From NCBI RefSeq assembly GCF_026745355.1, contig NC_079204.1:55558633-55622632 (forward strand): a DNA stretch of 64,000 bases. Reading direction: 5' to 3'. The notes under the pieces are model-generated. The model saw nothing but the letters and a program-made list of their open reading frames with translations. It searched no databases and was not told the origin of the DNA. This stretch comes from Beta vulgaris subsp. vulgaris. Taxonomy: Eukaryota; Streptophyta; Magnoliopsida; Caryophyllales; Amaranthaceae. Positions 19,465 through 32,101 of the stretch are shown here, piece after piece; position 1 is the stretch's first letter; each line of letters starts with the position of its first letter. The position numbers and the translations under genes are program-made.

Positions 19465-22400
19465 TCAAAGATCATTCCAGATATTAAAAGCAGTACTACT
19501 TGAGCTGTTATAGTTAACAATGTTATCTTGGCATCCCAAAAGGAAAGCGGTTCTTATTGGATCTACATTCACCAGGGCATGGGCTGTCCCACTTGGGCTA
19601 GATGCAACCGCAACCTCATCTGCACCAATCTCCACTTCAGCGTAACCCTTATCAACAACTTGACTGTTCTCCAACTGTAAATGATTCAATCACCACATAG
19701 TTAATGCCAGAGCAAGGAGCAAGGTGTACTATGCTTATTAGCTGCAGAGTCTAAAGAGAAACTATGACATTAATTCGAGAATGACAGACTGATTAAAATT
19801 GTAGCATGCTCACAACTGCAATATAAATTCCCTACCGAGTTCTGATATTCTCCTATATCATGATCATAATATTAATTGAACAAATCCAGCTATCAGGACC
19901 AAATAAGTGATACTAAGTAATAAAGGAGAGAGCAAATCATCTTTACACACTTCTTAGCAATCATATATCTTTTCACAACCTCTCATGGCAAGATCATAAA
20001 CTTGCCACCATGTGAACCAATAATGGTTGCAAGTCTGAATCCATTTATCCAATTTGTGAATTGCCACTGATTCAAAATGTGTGTGTAGAAGCATGAGCTT
20101 TTTAACTAGCTTATGAACAAGAATGGGAATATTTGGTAAATAACTTCATAATAATTTAAAATATACTTATTTTGTTACTCCTAGGTGAGAGTAAAACAGT
20201 TAAGATCTTTTTTTCTTTAACAGTTATTAGATCCCCAGAGGATAAGTGATCCCCTTTGATATTTGTTCCATGTGCTTGAACAATCCATGTTACAGACTAT
20301 GAATCCAATATCATTGGCATTGATTTCAATTCGATGTCTCTAAAAAACTAACCTAAAGCATAGTTTCAGTTCACAGCCTTGTTGGGGATTGCGTAGAAAA
20401 TAAGGGATGAGAATGGTTTAGTAACAAACTTCAAGGCACGTTGAAAGCTTTCCTGAATGACTATGTGTCCCCTACAAGAGTGAAAGCAAACACCAAATCT
20501 ATCTTCGGGATCTAGCAAATATATATACTTATTGTTGGAGAATCACATTTAAATTGATTAGATCAAATAAGAAATGAAGACTTCGAGGAAGAGGACTGAA
20601 GGGTTCCTGTTCCTCGAATTAGAAACACGCCACATAACCGTTCTATATAGACTTTGGATCATATGATAGTACCCTTGAGAAAGATTTTGGATTATTTGAT
20701 CCACCCGGTGAATGTAGACTTTGGATCATAATTGCAATTAAAGAGTACTATCATATGGGTTAGGGCACTTAATAAGACTATTTAACTCCATAGATGGTGG
20801 TTGTAGGAAGTTAAGTATGTCCAAGTACAAGAAGAAATATCCACCTGCTTGAGCATCATGTGGCCATGGCATTCAACTCTATAAGCTGGGGACGATGTTC
20901 TGTCTGCACTCAGACTTTCCTCAGAGATTCTCTGCCAGTATTTCTCCCCTGATTTTGCTGAGTGTGAAATGCCATTTCTAATTTTTTTTCTTCTATCATT
21001 ATTCTTATGCATACAAATGCAAAGCACCAAGCTAGGGCTCCAGTGGTAATGAGTACCTCTAGAGGATTGTAATGAGTCAGTTAGAAGGAGCAAATCAATC
21101 AATTATTATTAAATTGTTCAAAAACGTCGTTAGAGGGAAAAGGAGAAGGAAACTGACGTAATAAATATCAAGCCAGCAAGATATAGAGAGAGAAGCTTAT
21201 GCCGAAAATTGTTGTGCCAAAGGCCCAAAAGGTGGGGGAGAACCTCAGCCTCTCGAAAGCTTGAGGGTTGTATATTGAAAGAGATTTTCTGATTTTATCA
21301 AATACATCATCATCTTGGCCTTACTTGGGATGTGTTCTCTTCAACTTAAAAATAAGTTTCGGGTCCAATAAGTTCATATCACGTCTGATCAAGTCTAACA
21401 CAACACTCAAAGTAAGTTTCAATAAGGGTCAATTAGGTCTAATAAGTTCAGTTCATATAAGTTCATGATTTTTCAGGTAAAGAGAACGCACCCTTGGTCT
21501 GTTTGCCTCTCAATTGCTGACTTTTACTAGAACTCATAGCAACAAGATACTTACTAGCAAAGCAAACAACACAATTTTATTTCCCAATTGCTAACATAAT
21601 GCAATAGGATTTGGCAAAACATGGAGACTTTAGAAGTTGTCAATGGAGGCCAAATATGACTTTCCTGGAGGGCATTAAGAATAATCTAGAGAATTTGGGT
21701 TTACAGCATATAGAACTTGACAATCATGACCACTGCAGATAAAATCCTAGCTCATTTAACCAACCCCATTTTATGGGCCCACTGCTTCCCTTCTAAAAAC
21801 TCGCAATAGTTGGTATTTCCCAATAGCAAGGAAGATGATCATAAGATAAAAGAGCAAGCTTATCGACAGGAAAAGTTGAAAGCACTAACATATAGCCAAA
21901 AGCAGCAACACGGGGGTAAAACACAAGGACAGGAGAAGTGATTATGATTTTCATCAGCATTAGCACCAAACGAGGCAAAAAGTTCAAGTTGTTCCTAGCT
22001 TCAAACCATCGTTTAAAGACTTGATGGAAACAATTCCAAAATGGCCAAAACTTATTAGTTGTTTCGAAAGTAGAAGTGTATATAACATCAGCAGCAAAAT
22101 CATATCACAGCTGCCATTCAAGGAATCCATAAAACTGCGAAGGTATTCGTGCTTGCTCAATCTCATATTATGACACATCTCAAAAACAATCAATATATTG
22201 TTCAAAAATTCATCCCAAGAAGAAGTAAAAGCATACCCTAAACTTTATACGAGCACCCCAAATGATAAATGTCTCATTGCATGTATAATGTCTGTGATTC
22301 CCTCTAATTCCTCCCGGCCGAATCTCACCAACATGAACTGAAGCACAGCTCACAGCTCCACCTGCATCACGGAAACACAATGTTATTGTCATAACCAACA

Positions 22401-23203
22401 ATTAATTACATACAAAAGAAACACCCACAATAAACACTGCTCCAATTTTATTTTTTTTGTAGTTCTTAGAACAACTTAATCACAAACCTATTCATGATCA
22501 GTTTACTGTTTACAACTAACAAAAGTACAAACTACAAAACTCAAACCAATACTACAATGTATCAACTAAAGAAAATCACAAGAAAAAACTTAAATGTACC
22601 CAAAATAACTTTATAAACAAAATCAAGAAATACCCACATCTTTTCTTTTATCCTATTCTTTCATGCCATTAAAGCTGATATTCATGATCATGTAGCAACC
22701 TCACTTAAACCTAAAAACAAATACACAATACAACACAAAACTAACATAACCCACTTGAAAACAACACTCCCCCCCCCAAAAAAAATAATAATAATAATAA
22801 TAATAATGACAATAATAAATAATATAAAAAGCTTTTTGAAAAATTGAAAAGAGAAATTTATACCAGAAATACCAGCATCAAGGGCAGCAGCTACAGGATT
22901 AAGAAGCCAACCTCTTTTGTCTTTTTTAGCCAATTTAGAAGGAAGAAATCTAATCAAATTAGCTTTTAGGTCTTCATCTTTGCTCCATTTTTTAGGGTTT
23001 TGATAAAGAGGAGAAAAATGAGAAGAATGTTGGAATTTGAGAGAAACCCATGTGAGAAGAATGAAGATTGAGAGAAGAAAAGGAAAAGCTTGAGGCTTTT
23101 TCAACAAATTAAGGATTGAAGAGAGAGAAAATGATTGGGTTTGAAAAGGGTTTTCTGAGCTTTGGCCACTACTAACATATGAGCTTCTTCTTGGATTCAC
23201 CAT
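19465..23203 (-). CDS. Membrane-anchored RmlC-like cupin protein
   Basis: Three exons: 23203-22864, 22361-22237 and 19674-19465, all with GT-AG borders and consistent phase; 224 aa. The N-terminus is polar, followed by one hydrophobic segment (about 38-55, AFPFLLSIFILLTWVSLKF), suggesting a type II membrane anchor. The conserved cupin core spans about 113-195: GEIRPGGIRGNHRH then TCNETFIIWGA gives the metal-binding-type HxH (136, 138) and Glu143, and SSPSGTAHALVNVDP supplies the second motif His187. Land plants have one or a few such proteins, annotated only as RmlC-like cupins; the reaction is unknown. Intron 2 is 2.6 kb and contains a TTCAG-family MITE. The poly-A run (22781-22795) followed by an ATT/AAT microsatellite lies just inside intron 1. 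Confidence 0.93.
21327..21493. mobile_element. MITE of the TTCAG family in cupin intron 2
   Basis: Ends GGGATGTGTTCTCTTCAAC and, on the complement of the right end, GGGTGCGTTCTCTTTACC are inverted. The interior repeats AATAAGTTCA and AAGTTCAGTTCATATAAG motifs. TTGG occurs near both borders but a clean duplication is not certain. Confidence 0.55.
22764..22830. repeat. Poly-C/A run and AAT microsatellite in cupin intron 1
   Basis: CCCCCCCCC and AAAAAA precede (AAT)n, starting about 35 bp inside the intron donor. Confidence 0.85.
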
Positions 23204-24620
23204 TTTTCGCGCATCCCAGATTTTTCTTTAATTCTACTGTTTACGTTGAAGATATTGAATATGGTGTTACAGATTTGATAAAAAAAGACTTGAGTGAGTG
23301 ATGACTCACTGAGTTTACTACTGATGAGAATGTACGGGAGTGCAAGATTTGGTTGCCCGACATGCGGCCAGCCCAAGACATAAACAGGACAAAACTACAC
23401 CTACTCAATTAGACTGGTCGCGGCTAGATTATCCGTTGGGTAGATTAGCTCGACTGAAAAAAATCATGTCTTTATTTGTTTCATAAACGAGTATTGTAAT
23501 TCTCGTTCATTTAAGGTCATGGATTATCTTCTTTTTATGTTCTTGAACTCATTAAAAAGTTGTTTGATTGAAAAGCTTATTTAGTTTTACCACTTAGCTT
23601 TCTAAAAAAATTTGATTAACAATCAAATTATTACCATTTTACTATATAAATTTTGTATTTTGGATATCCACTTTCTTTAGGTTTGTAATAATTTTTAATA
23701 TAATAGACTTGTTTATAAACTTAACTTGATTAATACACAGAAACAAGCTCGTACGATTCCTAAAAGGACCAAGCTTGAACAAACTTTTGAACTCAAGACA
23801 TAAGCTTGGCCTTTACTATGTCAAAAGCCTGAAAATGAGCAAGATAGTATTTTAGTTGGACTTGTTTACGCCCTTAAGAAGAAGCACTTTTTTCTGTCGA
23901 TAGGTTGAAAACAACAAATATTTAGTTTAGTTATACCCGCCTATCTGAAGAAAAAAAAAAAGAGGCAAAGAAAACAACAAACAAGAGATACTAGAAAGTA
24001 AACCTATGGAGAAGGTCGCAAAGCTGAAAGAAAAACTAGTAGGTGTTCACTCAATCAATAGACGACCGGTTGCTATCAACTCAATGCATATAGGCTAATA
24101 TGTTCGTATCACGTTAAAAGATCATATAACTAACATGCTATCTTCACATGTGAGGAGGAACATTGTATTCCCGAAAACACCTAAGATATCGTAAAAATGC
24201 AAACACCATCAACAAGTAAAAAAAAAAAAATCCAATGGCTTATATTTCATTTTTATTTTTTGACGGAAAAATCCAATGGCTTATACCGTTATGTGACATC
24301 ATTTATTTATGTTTTAAACAAATAAGAGATGGATCTAGTAATAGCTCACAACAAACATGTAACAACTCACAAGAAAGGAACAAGTGGCCCCTCAATCATG
24401 AATTATATATGTGGATTGATACACAGCTAAATGCCTAAATGCTAAGACTAAAAAATGCTCCTACAACCAAATCAAGCAGGCTCTTCTTGCTTTGTTAGTA
24501 TGTCATGGGAATCCAAAATCTGGACTTCTGCCTTCCTGTAGCTCCGATTTCGCTGCCCAACTAAGAAGAGCGGCTTTTTTCTAAGTTAACGCTTGCAACC
24601 AACGATTCAGAGACAAAGAA
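23204..24620. other. Intergenic region between cupin and ZIFL genes
   Basis: The cupin gene and the ZIFL gene are head-to-tail on the minus strand, so this holds the cupin promoter and the ZIFL 3' UTR. No ORF or RNA gene is supported. A short direct repeat AAAAATCCAATGGCTTATA occurs twice at about 24227 and 24268. Confidence 0.5.
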
Positions 24621-27600
24621 CTAGCAATACTCCTCAGCAGCTCTTGCAAGGAAAGGCTTGAAAGTCATTACCAGTCCAAGAAATTCGACCACGTTGAGTA
24701 TGAAAAATACCATGTGAGTTCCTGAAAGCAACAATTTACCAAGCAGTATCATGAGTTGCACATTGTGGCAATAAAGAATAATCACGTCATGGTGAAAAAT
24801 GAGGAAGCAATACAATGACAATAACATAGTTTCTCCATCTCACAATTGCAACTAGAGCTGGTTATTGTTATTTGTGCAGGTTTAGGACGTGTTGGCTAAT
24901 AACGACCTTTAGCCCCATTGAAAAACCCTGCACATTAACCAGGCCTAATTGCAATTTGCAACATAGGAAAACGACATGGATATAAAAAGAGTGAAAGGTC
25001 TCGGTGTAGGCCACATATATAGAGTAAAAGCTTACCGAAGAAGGTATGTTATAATCAATAAGTGACATTTAAAAGAGTTTTGTATACGTTGCAAGTAATC
25101 AGGGACACTGCAGTACTTTCTGTTGGAGAACATACCTGGAAGGAAGCTAGCTGTCTGACGCGTTTGTGCCCAAGAGAGACTGCAAATAGGGAACTCGGAA
25201 CGTTAGAACGATTCTTTCGCAATATAGTAAGAGCTGATCTAAATGCATACCAACTATGCACATAACAATAAGGACATGACTAGATTTCCTAACTCATCTA
25301 CTCGACAATAGTATTTTTGGTAATTTAGTCGATAAGAGCATTTCCGTCATTTCCATAGTTGTTATGTCCATAGGTGTTGTGCATTAAGACTTTCATATAA
25401 TAGATGTTATGAGCTTTCCAAAGTCAAAATGTTACACATCCAATTACAATTTGCACTATGTAGGCAGGCAAGTCATTTCACTCTGCATGTCCAAGCAAAG
25501 CAAAGTCGCCAAAAGAGAACTCCGGCCATCATTTAAAGAAGACAAACTAACATGAATAATGTGCTTATATTGGATCCTCTGATGCTTATCATCAAGGTAA
25601 GGCCCAAGTTCTCTTCACCTGATTCTAATTTGAACTAAACTGAATTTGCTGATAAAATCTGAATTTTACTATTCATCTAGTATTCACTAGTTTTCAGAGG
25701 TGGATGTATATTGAACTCTCAGTAGGCATGTATGTATCTACCCCAAGATAAGTCAATTTGCTGAGTTGAAAAAAAAAAGGTTTCAATAATATGCATCAAA
25801 CACATACATATGTAGGATTTGTAGTTTGGAAGTGAAACTATTGGTTAGTTGAGAGTCTTGGGACCACTAAAGGTTCAACGTGCTATTCTTCACTTGGTAT
25901 TGCTATTAAGGCTGGCAATCACGTCGGCTTCGTGTTCGAGTCGATAATAAATGGGTCAAAAATCCCTCAACCCAAACCTAACCCATCTAATAGACAGGTT
26001 GAAAAACTCAACCCTGACCAACTAACACAACCCATTTAATAAACGGGTTACCCATCTAACCCGTTTAATCATAATTATCATTATATTGAAAAATAATTAT
26101 TTTTGTAAAAACTAAATGAGCAAGTCACTTTTGAAAGTATGCATGTTTAGAATGTCTCGGAATGATTATGACTTATTTTAGCGAAATTTCACTTTTTTTT
26201 AACCAAATTTTAGACTTATCAATATATTTTTTCCGAGAATCTTCTATATGTTTAAGTTAGCAAGGTCAAAGCAAGTCATTTTCAGGTCGGAAATGTCAAC
26301 CTAAACCTAAACCGTTTAAGTAAATGGGTTAATCATGTCAACCCATTTACTTAAATGGGTCAAAAATCCAAACCCTAACCCACTTATTTCGGGTTAGGTT
26401 TGGGTCGGATTCTTGGGTTGAGTCAGCTTTTGCCCAACCCTAATTGCTATGCCTTGCCTCTGGTCTTCTTCTATCAGTTGCTCAATTGTAATGTCCAATG
26501 GACAAGGTGAATTCTGATCTCCAGAAGTTTAATTATAATTCAATTGCATAATCCATTATTCCAATTTCATACAACAATAAATTTAAAAAATTCTCATTTT
26601 CAATTGTACGCTCTTCATTTACGCAAATTCTTGTGTATTAAACAAAAATGGCAGGAGTTACAAAAATAAGATGAACAGTAGTACACATGCTTATCGACAA
26701 ATGTCTCTTCTATTACGAAGACCGCCGGGACGTTAAAAACGTCTTGAAATTCATTGCATGGTCAGTTCCTGTAATTGTATATACCCTGTTTCAAAATCCT
26801 AGATCTACCACTGAGGCAATGAGTGTTTTTGTATGTATAATAATTTTTACCTATCTGATGTTTACTGAAACTTGTTTTTAAAAACGATGAAGAGAACAGG
26901 GCCTTATTTACTTCAACAAAAGGAAAGCAGCAGAACAACCAACAGCAAACACATCACTATACAGATATTAGATCATCTCTATTGCATCATTTACAAGTTA
27001 TATGCTGATATCAACGAGATCACATTGACTTGAACAACAAGGAAACTTACAGGGATCCAGCTCCAGCAGGACCCAATGCTTTGCATAAAGACATCATACT
27101 TAGAGAAAGTCCATTTGCAGCTCCTCGTTGATGTTGGCGCTGGTGAGGGACTCGAAAATATTAGTGAATCCAACTGGCTTTATGATGACCCAAAAGAAAA
27201 AAGCAGAAAAATTGTACTACAGAATGAAGAATTACCACAGCTCTATTTTGCAGGAGAAACAATCCAGTAGTGATCGATATCTGTAATTTTAAGAAATCAG
27301 AGAATACAGAACTCAGAGGCTTATTCACGTACCATGTACATTGCAAAGTCACTAGGAATAATTCTACTTGAAGATAATATACATACCGAAAGCACATTTT
27401 TCAGTGCAGATGCAAGATCAACCACAATTGAGAGAGTCGTGCCTCTTAAATTAGCAAAGAAGGGATAGCCCGACAGCAGAGCAATACTAAGAACCTTCAA
27501 GCCAGAACAGCAGCAATTAATATACATAAGTGGACTGCAAGTTCTTCCAATGCGGGGGGAAGAAAATGATAAAACTAAAAAGTCATACCGCTCCAACACG

Positions 27601-30600
27601 TGAGACTGTGATTGGCCCAAGTTTTCTCTCCAAGAATGGATAGAAAAGTAGTTGACAAAATAACAAACCAAATCCTACAATGATTATATGAACGCGTCAG
27701 AGAAACAGTATGCTTAAAGAACATCAATGTTGATATAATTATTAAGTTCTCAACTCATTTTCCATCAGAAAATCTACAAAAGAGAATAAGTCCTAGAAAA
27801 GTTTGGGCTATAGTTTGCTAAATCAGTTGAAAGACAACTCAGATCTCAACTATCCAAATGACTGACAGTGCTATACCTGCTACTGCAAGAGCTTGACCTA
27901 CATCTTCCGTCGCCAAACTTAATCCTCCAACAGACCTCGGACTTACAGTCCACAATGAGAATATCTGAAGAGAATAAAAATTCAAACATAGCAGTGAGAT
28001 CATTATTAATTAGAATAATACTGTATTGAAAGATATTCATAAGTTGGGGGTTGCATATCACAGCACCTCAATGTACGCCATATCATGTAGCTGGAATACA
28101 CAATATAGTATGACAGTTGACATTAAAGGCCAATTCTGAAGAAGGCTTAGCCAAGAATTTTCGGTATCTTGCAATTTTTCAGAGTCAGCATCCTCTATAT
28201 CATGAGGATGATCCTGGACTTTGCCATCAGTAATAGGCTTGCACGTATGCAATGTTTCCTGGACAAAATATTTACCAGTTAGAAGGAAAGGTGATCATAT
28301 AACACAAGGGAGTACATTTAAAAGAGACCAAATTCCACTTGCCAGTTCCAGTGGAAAAACTCAGAAATATCAAGCTAAAAACATGAAAAAGAGAGGGAAA
28401 ACATGCTCAATACAAAATAAAGATGACATGTTCAATAGAACTAATATAGTGATCTGCTATGTTACACAGACTCTTGTGTCAAATGCGGATATGTTCCCAA
28501 GTGTCCGACTTGGCTATTTAGAAAAAGAAATTTTATGAAATTAGCCCCAAATGAAGTGTCGAAGTGGAAACAGTAAATACAAAGGTCCCAGTATCAAAAT
28601 CAGACACTACATGAGGTGAAATGAAGGTGAAGACATTAGTAAGAGACAAAGAGATCATACCGGGAGCCAAAAGCAGAGGATTGATACACCTAATGCAAAA
28701 ATTGATATTACCAGCGAAACTAAAAAGTACGGGAACCTACAAATCGCAATTCAAATTGGAAGCAATTAATATCAGATAAAGTAAGTGATTCAGCTAGAAC
28801 AATTGACAAAATAAAGAAACAAAATGAGGATAAACAAAAGAGGGGGGGTGGGGATTCACCTCCCGAATATTGATTCCTGAGAAAATACACTTGGAAATTT
28901 GTCTGCAGGCTGTTATAAAGAACATTGATAGATAAGAAGACATGGTGGGGAGATAGAATAGTTCATTTTGAAACAACTAAAATTTGACGAAATACAGGGA
29001 CATATCAGAAGTATAATAGCATACACACATATATCAGAGTATACAAATGAACTTCATTTTAGACTCTTAGCAGAAAAGAATAGCACCTGTGCGAGATAAC
29101 CACCAAGTGCTGGGCCTATGACCAAACCAATGCCCCATGCAGAACTTAACTGAAACAGATTGAATCCCCATTCAACATCGCTCACTATCAAAAAGGAATT
29201 GCAACAACCAAACAAAGTTTATGTCCATACCATTGCCACTCCCAAAGCTTGATGCTCTCTACGACTAACTTCAGTTGCATATGCCTGGCCAATGAGTCAA
29301 AAAGTTGAAGTAATCTTAGAAGTTATCTCAAGAAAGCGCTAATTGTTAATATTAGACAAATGCATACAGGGTAAGCAATGAAATAGTTAAGAACAAGTCA
29401 AATAAACAGTTTGTAAACCATAGTGAGACTCCTCGCAACAGAAAAGGTCTGCAAAATATTGATGTCAAAATGTACTTGTGTTCTTCACGCTGCTCAAGAG
29501 ATCGGCCATAATTATAAAAAAGAAGCATGAATTAAAATTTGTAATTGTGCACATAATTTGCATATTTCTTAAATTGTAGATACCTATCCTGGAATTTGGG
29601 AAAATGAATCGTGTTCAATCTTTGGTACAGGTCAATTTTGGGTTATGCACTAATCTTATAGACTTTATTATGATTAAGTAATAAGAAAATTTGGTCAAAT
29701 TGGGTTATGCTCGGGTTGATTCATGCTTGTGTCATGTCAAGATCAGGCTTCAGTTTCTCTCAAAAATTGAGTGTTAAGTTCAGGTGATGTTGTCATTTCG
29801 TCACAGAGATTGCAAGCTCTTGGAGGTCACGCAAGGTAATAAATAATCTTTGACGAGTTTTGCTATGCATGTTGTACAAGGAATATGCCATCCAAAGCAT
29901 GTTGCAATAAACATATCTTGTGAGTACGAGGACCTAAGGAACAAATTTAATGTAGAACTGCATAACTACACCATAAATCAAGAGATATCATCCCAACCTC
30001 CATGTATAAACTTTGGAGAAATAGAATTACTAGGCAGTTTCAGAAGCCTTACAATTATGAATACACTTGATAAATACATGACATAAAAAATCAGATCTAA
30101 AACTTCATGATTTGATGTAAATATGTTTGTAACACACGAAACCATATGTATGTTGCATATAAGAGGTTATTAAAGACGACACTAACAATGTTCATCAAAT
30201 GGGATGTCTCATGTCTACAAACTATCACAATTAAAAGCTGCTAAAGCCAGTACAGTCAAGTTCATCAACATTCTTAATGTATCACCCTACACTTTGCAAC
30301 CAAGACAACTGAAGAAAATCAGGAAGGAAGCTTCCATAGCTAGTAAGATGAACATACCCTCATGGGACCAAGTGTGCCGCAGAAAGCTCCAAGAAGAAAT
30401 CTTGAAGTAAGTGCCATCCAATAATTTGTGCTCAGGCCAAACATTGTGTTAAAAATCACTCTGAAATGAGTATAAGTCAAATCAAACTGTAATAAAGTTA
30501 GGAATCCAATTAACGTCTGAGCAGGGTAGATGGCAGGGGAGGGAAGAGTCGAAAGGCCTTACACAGATAATGTGCTAAAAATCATGACAGGTTTCCGGCC

Positions 30601-32101
30601 ATAACGATCAGCCACAATTCCCCACAAAACAGCTGTCAACGTTCTCCCGACCATAAATGCAGATCCTTCAACATACAGAATGCAATCAGATTGCATATAA
30701 ACTCCAATTGATATTACTAAGATTTCCATGCATTTCTGGTCCAAAATGTTCATGCAAGTGAATAACACTTACCCTCAAAACCGGCATAGAAACTAACATC
30801 TTCTTCCCGTTTTGCAATATTGAAGTCCCTCACCTACACAATACAATACAATCATCATACATGCATATATCCAGCATATTTTAGGTTCGGAATTATGAGA
30901 CAATAAGACCTTCCTTCAAATGAATGTCCCTGATCCCAAAAGAAATTACATGTAGCACAAGGAAAAAATTACACTTACCATATAGTAAAGGAAGGGAAAG
31001 ATGGATGATATCGGCAAAGCTGAAACATCAACAACACAAATAGGTACATTTTAGAATTACAATGTAAAACCTAAACAAACAAGACGCAAATATAATAAGG
31101 GGAACATAAGGGACATATGACAATTCCTAATATTGACATTCTCTATACAAGTAAAATTAGTGGAAAAGAACAAAATTTGATTCATTCTATCAACCACATT
31201 GCAAAAACAAAATTTACATCAATCGAGACCTATTATCACCTTAAAACAATCTTTCTAGTCCACATCAAACTTCCCAGATACAAGAAAAATAGACCAAAAC
31301 ATAGGTCTTTCCAAAATGAAAAACTAGCTTCTTTTTTACGCAAATCATAAAAAGACATGGAGATTTTGAATTTCAATACCTAGACAAAAGAAGAAGAAGA
31401 ATCAACAATGAATTTGACATCATTTAAAATCCCAAGAACACAGTTCTAAGAAAACAATAATTCCATAATCAAATATGTCACTCAAATCAAAAATTTCCTA
31501 CATATTGTAATTAATTAATCATTAGTTGAAAGCCACACAAGTAACAACAAACCCAAAAACAGCACTCACCCCAATACCACCATAAAGACAAAGATGAACA
31601 AAAACAGTCAAAATTAAGGTACCAAAGTAGCTTTTTTTAACCTCATTAACATGAAATGATTGGAGTATACAAATTAAAAAATACAGTAAATAAGCTTTCT
31701 TCATGAAAAACAACAGTAAACCCATCAAAGTAAGGTTCTTGCAATCATTTCCTCATAAAAGTATTGTTCTTTTAGATGCCAATCATGAACAAATCCCCAA
31801 AAAAATTCAAAACAAATAGGTTAAAACTCAAATTATAATCACAAACAAAACAAAATTCCAAGTACCCACAAAAGCAAAAAACATAAAAAATCAAAATTTA
31901 CAGGAAAAATTGCAGAAAACAAAATAAAAAGAAAAGAGAAAGAGGGTTACAAGCACAAAGAGTGATAATCCATATGAAGAAAAATGGAATCCAAGGAAGA
32001 TTTGGGTTTTCTGCTTTTCTCTTATCAATTTTACAACCTGGGCAATTCTCATCATCATAATAATAATTCTTGTTCAACAATGGCTCTTTGTTCTCCGCCA
32101 T
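24621..32101 (-). CDS. ZIF1-like major facilitator superfamily transporter (ZIFL family)
   Basis: Seventeen exons give a continuous 484-aa frame: 32101-31951, 31019-30979, 30833-30773, 30665-30563, 30460-30358, 29284-29231, 29149-29087, 28909-28860, 28736-28661, 28258-28067, 27964-27877, 27674-27589, 27494-27387, 27280-27236, 27139-27051, 25179-25136, 24721-24621. All junctions are GT-AG and in phase. Hallmarks are the N-terminal NCPGCK (19-24), the MFS motif [20 protein letters not shown] (91-110), [20 protein letters not shown], a long acidic cytosolic loop (exon 10) followed by [13 protein letters not shown], and the end [15 protein letters not shown]. Arabidopsis relatives ZIF1 and ZIFL1 act at the vacuole or plasma membrane in nicotianamine/zinc, potassium or auxin transport. 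Substrate here is inferred only at family level. Intron 15 carries a hAT-type MITE. Confidence 0.95.
25907..26442. mobile_element. hAT-type MITE in ZIFL intron 15
   Basis: An exact 8-bp duplication ATTGCTAT flanks it (25899-25906 and 26443-26450), as expected for hAT elements. Ends are TAAGGCTGGCAA and, on the complement of the right end, TAGGGTTGGGCAA. The 536-bp interior has repeated AACCCATTTAATAAACGGG-like motifs and no coding sequence. Confidence 0.88.
28457..28640. mobile_element. Diverged MITE-like repeat, GTGTCCGAC family
   Basis: Shares CTATGTTACACAGACTC, AAGTGTCCGACTTGGCTATTT and TGAGGTGAAATGAA with the element at 3012-3196. It lies in ZIFL intron 9, ending about 20 bp before the exon 9 border. 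Confidence 0.45.
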
